A stretch of 64,000 bases of DNA from an uncultured Clostridia bacterium (lineage in GTDB: Bacteria; Bacillota; Clostridia; TANB77; CAG-508), in assembly GCA_928721565.1 (NCBI GenBank), contig OV788638.1, forward strand, positions 744,001 to 808,000. Reading direction: 5' to 3'. The position numbers and the translations under genes were made by a program. The notes under the pieces are model-generated. The model was not told the origin of the DNA. It was given only the letters and a program-made list of their open reading frames with translations, and did not search any database. Positions 42,477 to 50,381 of this stretch are shown piece after piece. Each line of letters begins with the position of its first letter. Position 1 is the stretch's first letter.

Positions 42477-43271
42477 ATGGCAGCGAAAAAAGCCAAACCA
42501 CAAAATAGAATAAATAAACAAAGAGAAATAGAACAAAAAAAGAGAAAAAGGAGAAAAAATATATTAATAACACTCCTAATAATGATAGTATTAGTGGGAA
42601 TCGGAACATATTTATTTATATCACCAACTTTTAAAATAAAAACAATAGTAGTTAATGGGAATAGTCAGATATCAAAGGACAAAATTCTAGAATTAGCAGA
42701 TATAAAAACAGGTGATAATATATTTTTAAAGTTAAGTAAAGTAATAGAAGTAAAATTAAAACAAAATGGAGCTATAGAGGAAGTAAAAGTAAATAAATTG
42801 TATCCTAGTAGAGTTGAAATAGAAATAAAAGAAAGAAGTAAAAGATTCCAGATTGAAACTGAAAAAGAAAATTATATATATATAGACGAACAGGGATATA
42901 TAATTGGCTGTTCATCAGATAAATTAGAACTTCCTATAATAACAGGAATGGATATAACAGAGGCAGATGTTAATAAAGAAAAAAGACTTGATGATAAAGA
43001 CCTTAATAGAATGGAAAATATATTACAAATATATGAGGAATGTAAAAAGATAGATATAGATGAAAAAATAACTAAAATGGAAGTAAATGATGAATATATT
43101 TTTAATTTAGAAAATGATGGAATAATAATAAATCTAGGAAATGCAACAAATTTAAAAGATAGAATGTATTATGTTAGTGCTATACTAAAACAAGAATCAG
43201 GCAATAGAGGAACTATATATGTAAATGGAAATTTAAATGAAGGTTTTTTACCATATTTTAGTGCAAATTAA
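42477..43271 (+). CDS. ftsQ: Cell division protein FtsQ/DivIB
   Basis: About 264 residues. A basic cytosolic tail (KAKPQNRINKQREIEQKKRK) is followed by one helix (ILITLLIMIVLVGIGTYLF) and an outer POTRA domain (FKIKTIVVNGNSQISKDKIL, NLFLKLSK-like ELADIKTGDNIFL) and a beta domain. It is part of the FtsQ-FtsL-FtsB complex that times septal wall synthesis. I start at ATG 42477 because AGGAAGTGAT is 7 bases upstream; GTG 42465 is inside that site. Position between murA and the DUF881/sbp/ftsA genes is the standard one. Confidence 0.93.
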   Translation: MAAKKAKPQNRINKQREIEQKKRKRRKNILITLLIMIVLVGIGTYLFISPTFKIKTIVVNGNSQISKDKILELADIKTGDNIFLKLSKVIEVKLKQNGAIEEVKVNKLYPSRVEIEIKERSKRFQIETEKENYIYIDEQGYIIGCSSDKLELPIITGMDITEADVNKEKRLDDKDLNRMENILQIYEECKKIDIDEKITKMEVNDEYIFNLENDGIIINLGNATNLKDRMYYVSAILKQESGNRGTIYVNGNLNEGFLPYFSAN

Positions 43272-43297
43272 AAATAAAACTTGAAGGGAGTAGAGTA

Positions 43298-44026
43298 ATG
43301 AACAAAAAGGTTATTGCTATAATATTAGGTATTATGTGTGTATTATTATCATGTGGTATTGTCATGCAAGTAAGAGCTATAGAAAAAACAGGGTCAACAA
43401 TGGGGACAAATTCACAAGAAAATGAATTAAGAGATGCAGTATTAAAATCTAAAGAAAAATACGATAATTTATATGCAGAAGTGGAAGCGGTAGAAAATAA
43501 GCTAGAATCAGAAAGAAAAAATGCAACACAAAATAATACAGATTTAACAAACTTGGAAAATGAGATAAAAGATAAAAATAAAGTATTAGGGTTATCAGAA
43601 GTAACAGGAAATGGTTTGATAATAACAATAAATGATAATCAAGATATATCATTAAATAGTTGGTTAGCAGATCCTAATTTATTAATAGTACATGATACAG
43701 ATCTAATAAGTGTTGTAAATGAGTTAAAAAATGCTGGTGCAGAAGCTATATCAATAAATGAACAGAGATTGGTTACAAATTCATCAATAGAATGTGATGG
43801 AAATATAATAAAAGTTAATGGAGAAAAAGTTGGAGCTCCATTTACTATAAAAGCAATAGGATTACCAGAGGTATTGATTAATGTAAATAGATTTGGAGGA
43901 TATTTAGATAATTTAAGAGAAAATAGATATCTAAAAGTGACTGTAGAAAAAATGACAGACAAAAAGACAATAACAATTCCGAAATATACTGGTGTAATGA
44001 AATTTCAGTATGCAGAAAGTAAATAG
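43298..44026 (+). CDS. DUF881 family protein (YlxW/YlxX-like), copy 1
   Basis: 242 residues. An N-terminal signal or anchor (VIAIILGIMCVLLSCGIVMQ) precedes a coiled coil at about 45-95 (LKSKEKYDNLYAEVEAVENK). The DUF881 domain follows: EVTGNGLIITINDNQDISLN, VHDTDLISVVNELKNAGAEA, SINEQRLVTNSSIECDG. In Bacillus ylxW and ylxX lie at the same place before sbp and ftsA; function is unknown but their location points to division or the envelope. A related copy follows after 24 bases. Confidence 0.93.
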   Translation: MNKKVIAIILGIMCVLLSCGIVMQVRAIEKTGSTMGTNSQENELRDAVLKSKEKYDNLYAEVEAVENKLESERKNATQNNTDLTNLENEIKDKNKVLGLSEVTGNGLIITINDNQDISLNSWLADPNLLIVHDTDLISVVNELKNAGAEAISINEQRLVTNSSIECDGNIIKVNGEKVGAPFTIKAIGLPEVLINVNRFGGYLDNLRENRYLKVTVEKMTDKKTITIPKYTGVMKFQYAESK

Positions 44027-44050
44027 CAATGGCTGAAAGGATGGAAAATA

Positions 44051-44776
44051 ATGAAAATAAAGATGAGCAAAGAAAAAGTAGTAATGTCGATAACAATAGG
44101 CATTGCATGTTTTGCACTGATGCTTGTAATGTTTATGCAATTTAAAGTTGTTAAACAGACAGACATAACTGCAATAGAAACAATGAAGGAATCTGAACTT
44201 AGATTAGAATTGAAAAATTGGAATGACAAATATGATGAATTAAATGGAAGATATGAAGAATTAACGTCTAAAATAGAAGAATATAAAAATGAAAAAGAGT
44301 CTGATGCGCAAACTTCGCAATTGTTACAAACAGAATTGGAACAGTTAAATGAGCAGTTAGGAAAAACTGATGTAGAGGGAGAAGGTATTGTAATTCAATT
44401 GACAGATAAAGGTGGAACTCAACTTTCAGATGATGTACAAGTAGAAAACATAACATCAACTCAACTTTTAACTATAATAAATGAGCTTTTTTCTGCAGGG
44501 GCAGAAGCAATATCATTAAATGAACATAGAATTACAGCTATGACTGCAGTTTATGAAATTGGAACAGAATTTTTAAAAGTGAATGGAGATAAAATATCTT
44601 CACCATATGTTATAAATGCAATTGGAGATGCAGATTACTTAAAAAGTGCTGTATCAGGAAAAGGTGGAGGAGTTGATCAATTGAAAGAATTGGGACACGA
44701 AACCAGTGTTGACACAAGTAAAAAAATAAAAATAGAGAAATATGATAAAGATATGACAGCAAAATATATAAATTAA
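44051..44776 (+). CDS. DUF881 family protein, copy 2
   Basis: 241 residues, paralogue of the preceding gene with the same layout: N-terminal helix (VVMSITIGIACFALMLVMFM), coiled coil (LKNWNDKYDELNGRYEELTS), then DUF881 (TDVEGEGIVIQLTDKGGTQL, LLTIINELFSAGAEAISLNE, HRITAMTAVYEIG). The C-terminal region has a Gly-rich SGKGGGVDQLKELG that copy 1 lacks. Tandem DUF881 genes before sbp are usual in Firmicutes. The two proteins may form a heteromer; this is inference. Confidence 0.93.
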   Translation: MKIKMSKEKVVMSITIGIACFALMLVMFMQFKVVKQTDITAIETMKESELRLELKNWNDKYDELNGRYEELTSKIEEYKNEKESDAQTSQLLQTELEQLNEQLGKTDVEGEGIVIQLTDKGGTQLSDDVQVENITSTQLLTIINELFSAGAEAISLNEHRITAMTAVYEIGTEFLKVNGDKISSPYVINAIGDADYLKSAVSGKGGGVDQLKELGHETSVDTSKKIKIEKYDKDMTAKYIN

Positions 44777-44789
44777 GGAGGAAATAAAA

Positions 44790-45164
44790 ATGATTATTAT
44801 AGCTATACTTATTGGATGCGTTGTAGGAGCTGTGATTGGTTTAAATGCACCTGTTATCCCATATACATATTCAACATTTTTGGCAATAGCAGTAGTGGCA
44901 GCATTAGACTCTGTATTTGGAGGAATAACATCTGTGTTAAAGAAAAATTTTGACTTAACAATTTTTATATCAGGTTTTTTCTGTAATAGTATACTTTCAA
45001 TAGCATTGACGTATTTAGGACAAAGGTTAAACTTAGATATTTATTTGGCAGCATTAGTTGTATTTGTTGGAAGAATGTTCACTAATTTAACAATAATAAG
45101 AAGGTATTATATAGAAAAATGGATGGAAAAAAAGACAAAAAAAGCGAAAGTACTGGGACAGTAA
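44790..45164 (+). CDS. sbp: Small basic protein Sbp (DUF1290)
   Basis: A 124-residue membrane protein with three helices (IIIAILIGCVVGAVIGLNAP, YSTFLAIAVVAALDSVFGGI, LAALVVFVGRMFTNLTIIRR). The motif AALDSVFGGITSVLKKNFD is typical of the DUF1290 family, called Sbp in Bacillus. The C-terminal tail is strongly basic (EKWMEKKTKKAKV). Its role is unknown; the gene always sits just before ftsA. A perfect AAGGAGGAAA ribosome site precedes the ATG. Confidence 0.93.
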   Translation: MIIIAILIGCVVGAVIGLNAPVIPYTYSTFLAIAVVAALDSVFGGITSVLKKNFDLTIFISGFFCNSILSIALTYLGQRLNLDIYLAALVVFVGRMFTNLTIIRRYYIEKWMEKKTKKAKVLGQ

Positions 45165-45180
45165 GAAAAGCAAAAAAAAT

Positions 45181-45233
45181 ATTACAAAAGTATTACAAAT
45201 ATTACAAAAATATTTCAAAAATATTTCAAATTG
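45181..45233 (+). repeat. Phased A/T direct repeats upstream of ftsA
   Basis: Five copies of ATTACAAA or ATTTCAAA start at 45181, 45192, 45201, 45212 and 45223. The spacing is 11, 9, 11 and 11 bases, close to one helical turn. They sit directly before the ftsA promoter and could be an intrinsic bend (UP-element-like) or a binding array for a regulator. Confidence 0.6.
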
Positions 45234-45235
45234 TA

Positions 45236-45264
45236 TTGACATTTTTGTTAAAATGTAATATATA
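45236..45264 (+). promoter_or_regulatory. Promoter of ftsA-ftsZ
   Basis: Consensus TTGACA (45236-45241), a 17-base spacer and TATATA (45259-45264), 38 bases before the ftsA start. Confidence 0.8.
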
Positions 45265-45302
45265 TAACACTAGTAAAACACAAAATAAATGGAGGAATTA
45301 TC

Positions 45303-46532
45303 TTGGCAATAGGTGATATCATAATTGGTATTGATATAGGTACATCTAAAGTTTGCACTGTTGTTGGAGAAGTAAACAATTTTGGACAAATTGAAACAAT
45401 ATGTAGTACTTCAGAAAAGTGTGCTGGATTAAAAAAAGGAAAAATAATAAATGAAGAAGATATCAGTTTAAGCATTGCAAAAACAATAAGTGATGCTGAA
45501 GAAGAAGCTGATTTTAAGATAAATTCAGCATATGTAACAATTCCAGGAAAATATGTTACAATTGTTCAAAACAGTATTGTAAAAGAGCTAAAAGATAAAT
45601 TTGCTGGAATAGCATTAAAAGATGTTCAAAGTGCAATGATGCAAGCTAAAGACATAGAAATACCAGAAGGAAAAACAATAATAGATATAGTACCATCAGA
45701 AATAGTGCTTGATAATGGAAAAATAGTAACAGACCCAGTAGGAAACTTAAGTTCAAATTTTACATTAAAGGCACAAATTATTTTGGCTGATAAGGAATAT
45801 GTAAGACAGTTGTCAGCAATATTTAAGAGAGTTGGAATAGACATAGATGGAATAGTACCGACAGCATTAGCAGAAAGAAATCTAATGTTGGATACTAATG
45901 AATTAGATGATAATGTAATGTTATTAGATATAGGTGCTGGAAACACAGAAATAGGTGTTTTTGAAGGAAATGCATTTACATATACAAATACAATTCCTTT
46001 GGGTGGAGATAACATTACAAATGATATTGCATTAGTATTAAATATTTCGGAAGAAGAAGCTGAAAGATTAAAGAGACAATATGGACTAGCATTAAAATCA
46101 TACATAGATAATGATAATGAAATAATGTTAAATACATGTAAAGATGAAAGCAGAAATAAAGTTATAAAAAGTTCTGAACTAATCGAAATTATAGAAGCAA
46201 GAATAGAAGAAATATTTACAATAATAAATAAAGACATCACAACTCAAAATGTAAAACAAAATATAAGTACAGTAATATTGGCAGGAAGAGGAATCACTAA
46301 TATAAATAAAAGTGATGTGGCAGGAAAGATAAATTTAAATATTCCTGTAAAGATGTCAACAGGAAGAGCAGTAAGCACAGTAAAACCAGAATTTAGAACC
46401 AGTTATGCACTTGTAAGATATATTGCAGCAAGACCATTTGCAAAAACAGTTTCAAGCAGAATTGATTTACAATCAAATGAAAGTGTATTTAAGGCGATAA
46501 TTGAAAGGATAAAAGAATTTTTTTATTCTTAA
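45303..46532 (+). CDS. ftsA: Cell division protein FtsA
   Basis: 409 residues. An actin-like ATPase that tethers FtsZ to the membrane. The start is TTG, with GGAGGAATTATC directly before it. Motifs: phosphate 1 site IIGIDIGTSKVCTVVGEV, the 1C subdomain AYVTIPGKYVTIVQNS, phosphate 2 LLDIGAGNTEIGVFEGNAF, and the adenosine region STVILAGRGITNI. The last residues (VFKAIIERIKEFFYS) form the amphipathic membrane-targeting helix. It heads the ftsA-ftsZ operon with its own promoter. Confidence 0.96.
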   Translation: MAIGDIIIGIDIGTSKVCTVVGEVNNFGQIETICSTSEKCAGLKKGKIINEEDISLSIAKTISDAEEEADFKINSAYVTIPGKYVTIVQNSIVKELKDKFAGIALKDVQSAMMQAKDIEIPEGKTIIDIVPSEIVLDNGKIVTDPVGNLSSNFTLKAQIILADKEYVRQLSAIFKRVGIDIDGIVPTALAERNLMLDTNELDDNVMLLDIGAGNTEIGVFEGNAFTYTNTIPLGGDNITNDIALVLNISEEEAERLKRQYGLALKSYIDNDNEIMLNTCKDESRNKVIKSSELIEIIEARIEEIFTIINKDITTQNVKQNISTVILAGRGITNINKSDVAGKINLNIPVKMSTGRAVSTVKPEFRTSYALVRYIAARPFAKTVSSRIDLQSNESVFKAIIERIKEFFYS

Positions 46533-46590
46533 AATCAAAAACAATATCAAAAAATAATCAAAATATAATTTTAATAGGGAGGAAATCTTT

Positions 46591-47700
46591 ATGATGGAAT
46601 GTGAAGACGTTACAATGATGGACGGAACAGCTACAATAAAAGTAATAGGTGTAGGTGGCGCTGGAAACAACGCTGTAAATAGAATGATAGAAGAAGGTAT
46701 AAAAGGAGTAGACTTTATTGCTGTTAATACAGATAGACAAGCATTAACAAAATCAAAAGCAGGAACAAAGATACAAATAGGTGAAAAGATAACTAGAGGA
46801 CTTGGAGCAGGAGCTAACCCTGACATCGGAGCTCAATCAGCAGAAGAAAATAAATCAGAAATTGCAGAAACACTTAGAGGCGCAGATATGGTATTTGTTA
46901 CAGCCGGAATGGGTGGAGGAACAGGTACAGGAGCTGCACCAATAGTTGCACAAGCAGCTAAAGAAATGGGAATATTAACAATAGGAGTTGTTACAAAACC
47001 ATTTACATTTGAAGGTAAAAAAAGACTTTCACAAGCTGAAAGAGGAATTGAAAGCTTAAAAGGAAAAGTAGATTCATTAGTAGTAATACCAAATGATAAA
47101 TTACTACAAGTAATTGATAGAAAAACATCAATAAATGAAGCATTTAGAATGGCTGATGATATATTAAGACAAGGTGTTCAAGGAATATCAGACTTAATAG
47201 CTGTTACAGGAACAGTAAACCTAGATTTTGCTGATGTTAAAACAATAATGTTAAATACAGGTATGGCACATATGGGAATTGGTAGAGCATCAGGAGAAAA
47301 TAGAGCAGAAGATGCTGCTAAACAAGCTGTACAAAGCCCACTACTAGAAACTTCAATAGAAGGAGCTAGAGGAGTAATTATTAATATTACAGGTGGTGAA
47401 GATTTAGGATTACATGAAGTAAATACAGCAGCTGAATTAGTTCAACGCAGCGTAGATCCTGAAGCTAATATCATTTTTGGTACAGTTACAGATCCAGAAA
47501 TGAAAGATGAAATTCAAATTACAGTCATCGCTACAGGATTTGAAAAACCAGATGCTCATGCATCATCAACTGTAGATAGTTTTATAAATAAGTCTTGGGA
47601 GAAGAAAACAAGTTCAATTCCAACATCAGATGTAAGTTCTTCACAAGGAGATTTAGATATACCAGCATTTTTACGTAAAAACAAAAATAAAAATATGTAA
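46591..47700 (+). CDS. ftsZ: Cell division protein FtsZ
   Basis: 369 residues. A tubulin-like GTPase that forms the division ring. GTP-binding residues are in IKVIGVGGAGNNAVNRMI, the tubulin signature in GMGGGTGTGAAPIVA, and the T7 synergy loop in NLDFADVKTIMLNTGMAHMG. A variable linker precedes the C-terminal peptide DLDIPAFLRKNKNKN, which binds FtsA and other partners. The start follows GGGAGGAAATCTTT. A strong terminator follows. Confidence 0.98.
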   Translation: MMECEDVTMMDGTATIKVIGVGGAGNNAVNRMIEEGIKGVDFIAVNTDRQALTKSKAGTKIQIGEKITRGLGAGANPDIGAQSAEENKSEIAETLRGADMVFVTAGMGGGTGTGAAPIVAQAAKEMGILTIGVVTKPFTFEGKKRLSQAERGIESLKGKVDSLVVIPNDKLLQVIDRKTSINEAFRMADDILRQGVQGISDLIAVTGTVNLDFADVKTIMLNTGMAHMGIGRASGENRAEDAAKQAVQSPLLETSIEGARGVIINITGGEDLGLHEVNTAAELVQRSVDPEANIIFGTVTDPEMKDEIQITVIATGFEKPDAHASSTVDSFINKSWEKKTSSIPTSDVSSSQGDLDIPAFLRKNKNKNM

Positions 47701-47701
47701 T

Positions 47702-47742
47702 AAAAAGTTGTCAAAAAGGCTTAGCTTTTTGACAACTTTTTG
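47702..47742 (+). terminator. ftsZ terminator
   Basis: AAAGTTGTCAAAAAG pairs with CTTTTTGACAACTTT around GCTTAG, with a T tract. The stem matches the one at 25276 almost base for base. Confidence 0.85.
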
Positions 47743-47798
47743 CATATTTTTTCTAATAAATATAATATAATTAATAACAAAAGAAAAGAGGGATTAGC

Positions 47799-48674
47799 AT
47801 AACAATTTATATAGATATTATATTTTTAGAAAATTTAATAATGAATTTTATAATTTTATATGCAACCACAATAATATTGAAAATAAAGCCTAAAATAATA
47901 AGAATGAATTTATCAAGTGCAATAGGAAGCATATATGCAATAATAACATATACCAATCAACTATCTATATATACATCAATAATATCCAAAATTATTTTGG
48001 CAATAGTTATGGTGTATGTAGCTTTTAATCCACATAATATGAAAAGTATGTGGAAACAGGTATTGATATTTTATTTGACATCATTTGTATTTGGTGGAGT
48101 TGCATTATACTTAATCTATTTTATAAAGCCACAAGAAATATTTATAAAAAATGGAATATTTGTAGGAGGATATGTTCTAAAAGTTGTTTTTTTAGGTGCT
48201 ATAATGGCATTTATAGTAATTAAAATATCGATAAAAATTATTAAAACTAAAATTAATGCAAAAGATATGTATTGTAAAATAAGGATAAAATTAAATGGTA
48301 AAGAAATAGCAACTAATGCTATGATAGATACAGGAAACTTAGCTAAAGAACCAATAACTAATACTCCAGTAGTAATAGTAGAAAGTAGTTTGCTTGAGAA
48401 TATTGTACCACTAAATATATTAAATAATATTGATAATATTTTAATAGGACAATTAGATAATATAGACGAAGAATATATATCAAAATTAAGATGTATACCA
48501 TTTTCATCTTTAGGGAAGCAAAGTGGTATGTTATTGGGAATAAAAGCTGACGAAATTATTGTAGAAGAGGAAGATGATATTAAAGTATCTAAGAATGTAA
48601 TCATAGGCATATATGATAAGTCACTTACTAAAAGAGGTGAGTATAGAGCATTAGTTGGACTTGAATTAATATAA
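47799..48674 (+). CDS. spoIIGA: Sigma-E processing peptidase SpoIIGA, probable ATA start
   Basis: About 291 residues. It is a membrane aspartic protease that cuts pro-sigma-E in the mother cell. Five helices fill the N-terminal half; the protease half holds the active Asp in NAMIDTGNLAKEPITNTPVV. The reading from ATG 47841 lacks the usual first residues. Extending upstream in frame gives ITIYIDIIFLENLIMNF, the conserved SpoIIGA start, with ATA at 47799 as the first codon, 6 bases after GAGGG. So ATA probably replaces ATG. In Bacillus sigE follows directly; here an HNH gene lies between. Confidence 0.93.
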   Translation: MTIYIDIIFLENLIMNFIILYATTIILKIKPKIIRMNLSSAIGSIYAIITYTNQLSIYTSIISKIILAIVMVYVAFNPHNMKSMWKQVLIFYLTSFVFGGVALYLIYFIKPQEIFIKNGIFVGGYVLKVVFLGAIMAFIVIKISIKIIKTKINAKDMYCKIRIKLNGKEIATNAMIDTGNLAKEPITNTPVVIVESSLLENIVPLNILNNIDNILIGQLDNIDEEYISKLRCIPFSSLGKQSGMLLGIKADEIIVEEEDDIKVSKNVIIGIYDKSLTKRGEYRALVGLELI

Positions 48675-48716
48675 AAAAAATTATATAATGTAAAAAAATA
48701 TAGAGGAGGTAAGAAA

Positions 48717-49376
48717 ATGATTATTGAGTTACCTAGAAGTTTTTTTATAAAAGGACAAAATAATTCAAAAGGAGCATTTATTGAAGACGGTATGCTGAAA
48801 ATTAGTAGAGACATATCATTTCGGAGAGTAATGACAGAACTAACTTACCAAATCAAAGGAAGAAATCGGTGTTGCTATTGTGGAAAAAGGATTGAAGGAG
48901 ATGAAATGACAATAGACCACATGTATCCTCAAGCATTTGGAGGACCAACTATTACTAATAATATGCTTCCAAGCTGTAAAACGTGCAATACTGAAAAGGG
49001 TAATCTAAATACAAGCCAATACAAAGCATTTTTGAAAGCTAAAGAAAATGGAGAACTGGAGGAGTTTAAGAAAAAAATTAAAAAATATCAAGACTTTATA
49101 AGAAAATGGATTGAATTTGATATTCCACAAGAATGGCTTAGTGAGAAAGAAATATCGAATATTATTGTAATATTTAATTTGGATGAAAATTATAAAAGCA
49201 AAAAATACCAAAAGATTGCAAAATATTACGAGGAATATAATCATTTTCAGAAACCAGTTATTATTGATAAGAATGGATTTGTTTTAGATGGCTTTCTTGC
49301 AGTTATGTATGCGAAGAATACTGGCTTAGGAGAAGTACCTGTAATTCAACTTGATAATGTGGAAATAATTTTGTAA
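48717..49376 (+). CDS. HNH endonuclease fused to a ParB-like C-terminal segment
   Basis: 219 residues. Residues 1-45 are not recognised. The HNH domain (about 50-97) has two cysteine pairs (C52-C55 and C87-C90), the catalytic pair D67-H68 in EMTIDHMYPQAFGG and the third-motif Asn in TNNMLPSCKTCNTEKGN. A helical linker is followed by about 40 residues (KPVIIDKNGFVLDGFLAVMY, ending EVPVIQLDN) resembling the ParB/RepB N-terminal motif. The ribosome site is AGAGGAGGTAAGAAA. It lies between spoIIGA and sigE and has its own strong terminator, so it reads as an insertion in a normally two-gene locus. Function unknown. Confidence 0.85.
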   Translation: MIIELPRSFFIKGQNNSKGAFIEDGMLKISRDISFRRVMTELTYQIKGRNRCCYCGKRIEGDEMTIDHMYPQAFGGPTITNNMLPSCKTCNTEKGNLNTSQYKAFLKAKENGELEEFKKKIKKYQDFIRKWIEFDIPQEWLSEKEISNIIVIFNLDENYKSKKYQKIAKYYEEYNHFQKPVIIDKNGFVLDGFLAVMYAKNTGLGEVPVIQLDNVEIIL

Positions 49377-49386
49377 AAAAACATGT

Positions 49387-49423
49387 AAGAAATAATCGCA
49401 AAATAGCGATTATTTCTTTTTTT
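49387..49423 (+). terminator. Terminator after the HNH gene
   Basis: AAGAAATAATCGC pairs with GCGATTATTTCTT around AAAATA, followed by TTTTT. Confidence 0.85.
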
Positions 49424-49544
49424 CTACAATAAGAAAAGACAGTCTTTTCATATAAAAAGTTGTACAATAAAAATTGCAAAGTGAGGTGATGAAGTAAGGT
49501 TTATAGATATAGCCAGAAAATCTAAATATATGCAAGGAATGTGA

Positions 49545-50285
49545 TTGTACATGAAAATACTAGAATTTATAAAAAAGAGTATAGATTCAATATACGCAAA
49601 ATATATGGAAGAAAACATAGATGAGATTTTACCGATTTTTTATGTTGCAGGAAGTCAAACATTGCCACCACCATTATCTACTGAGGAAGAAGAAGAGACT
49701 ATAAAAAAACTGGATACAGATGAATGTATGGAAGCAAAGAAGAAGCTTGTAGAAAGAAACTTAAGATTAGTAGTTTATATTGCCAAAAAGTTTGAAAACA
49801 CAGGAATAGGAATTGAAGATTTGATTTCAATAGGAACAATAGGATTAATGAAAAGTGTGAATACTTTTAATTCTGATAAAAAGATAAAGCTTGCTACATA
49901 TGCTTCTAGATGTATTGAAAATGAGATTTTAATGTATTTAAGAAGAAATAATAAATTAAAATCTGAGGTATCAATAGATGAACCTTTAAATAAAGATAGT
50001 GATGGAAATGAGTTGTTATTATCTGATATTTTAGGAACAGAGCCTGACGTTACATATAGAAAGCTAGAAGATGAAGTTGATATGCAACTTTTAAAAGAAG
50101 CTATAAAAAAACTTAATGATAGAGAAAAAAATATTATGGAAATGAGATTCGGGTTTATTAGTGGAAAAGAGAAAACTCAAAAGGAGGTTGCTGATGAATT
50201 AGGAATTTCACAAAGTTATATTTCTAGACTTGAAAAAAAGATAATAAATAAAATGAAAAAAGATATTATGAGTAAAACGGGATAA
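49545..50285 (+). CDS. sigE: RNA polymerase sporulation sigma factor SigE
   Basis: About 246 residues. The early mother-cell sigma factor, made as a pro-protein and activated by SpoIIGA. The N-terminal pro region and YVAGSQTLPPPLSTEEEEE are typical. Region 2 shows LVERNLRLVVYIAKKFENTG, GIEDLISIGTIGLMKSVNTF and KLATYASRCIENEILMYLRR. Region 4 has NDREKNIMEMRFGF and the helix-turn-helix KTQKEVADELGISQSYISRL. TTG 49545 has AAGGA 6 bases upstream; ATG 49551 is possible. It follows a terminator, so it must have a promoter of its own in 49424-49544. Confidence 0.96.
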   Translation: MYMKILEFIKKSIDSIYAKYMEENIDEILPIFYVAGSQTLPPPLSTEEEEETIKKLDTDECMEAKKKLVERNLRLVVYIAKKFENTGIGIEDLISIGTIGLMKSVNTFNSDKKIKLATYASRCIENEILMYLRRNNKLKSEVSIDEPLNKDSDGNELLLSDILGTEPDVTYRKLEDEVDMQLLKEAIKKLNDREKNIMEMRFGFISGKEKTQKEVADELGISQSYISRLEKKIINKMKKDIMSKTG

Positions 50286-50381
50286 TTTATAAGGAAAAAA
50301 TGAAAAAACTTGAATTATAAAGGTATTATTAAATGTAAAAATATGATATAATATATACAGTTTTAATAAAGGAGAGAAAAG

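Noticed and set aside
45626..46240. A 204-codon open frame opposite ftsA
   Set aside because: Antisense shadow of a clearly conserved gene, Ser/Ile-rich with no ribosome site.
48116..48814. A 232-codon open frame opposite spoIIGA and the HNH start
   Set aside because: It covers conserved plus-strand coding sequence and a strong plus-strand ribosome site; composition is that of a reversed AT-rich gene.
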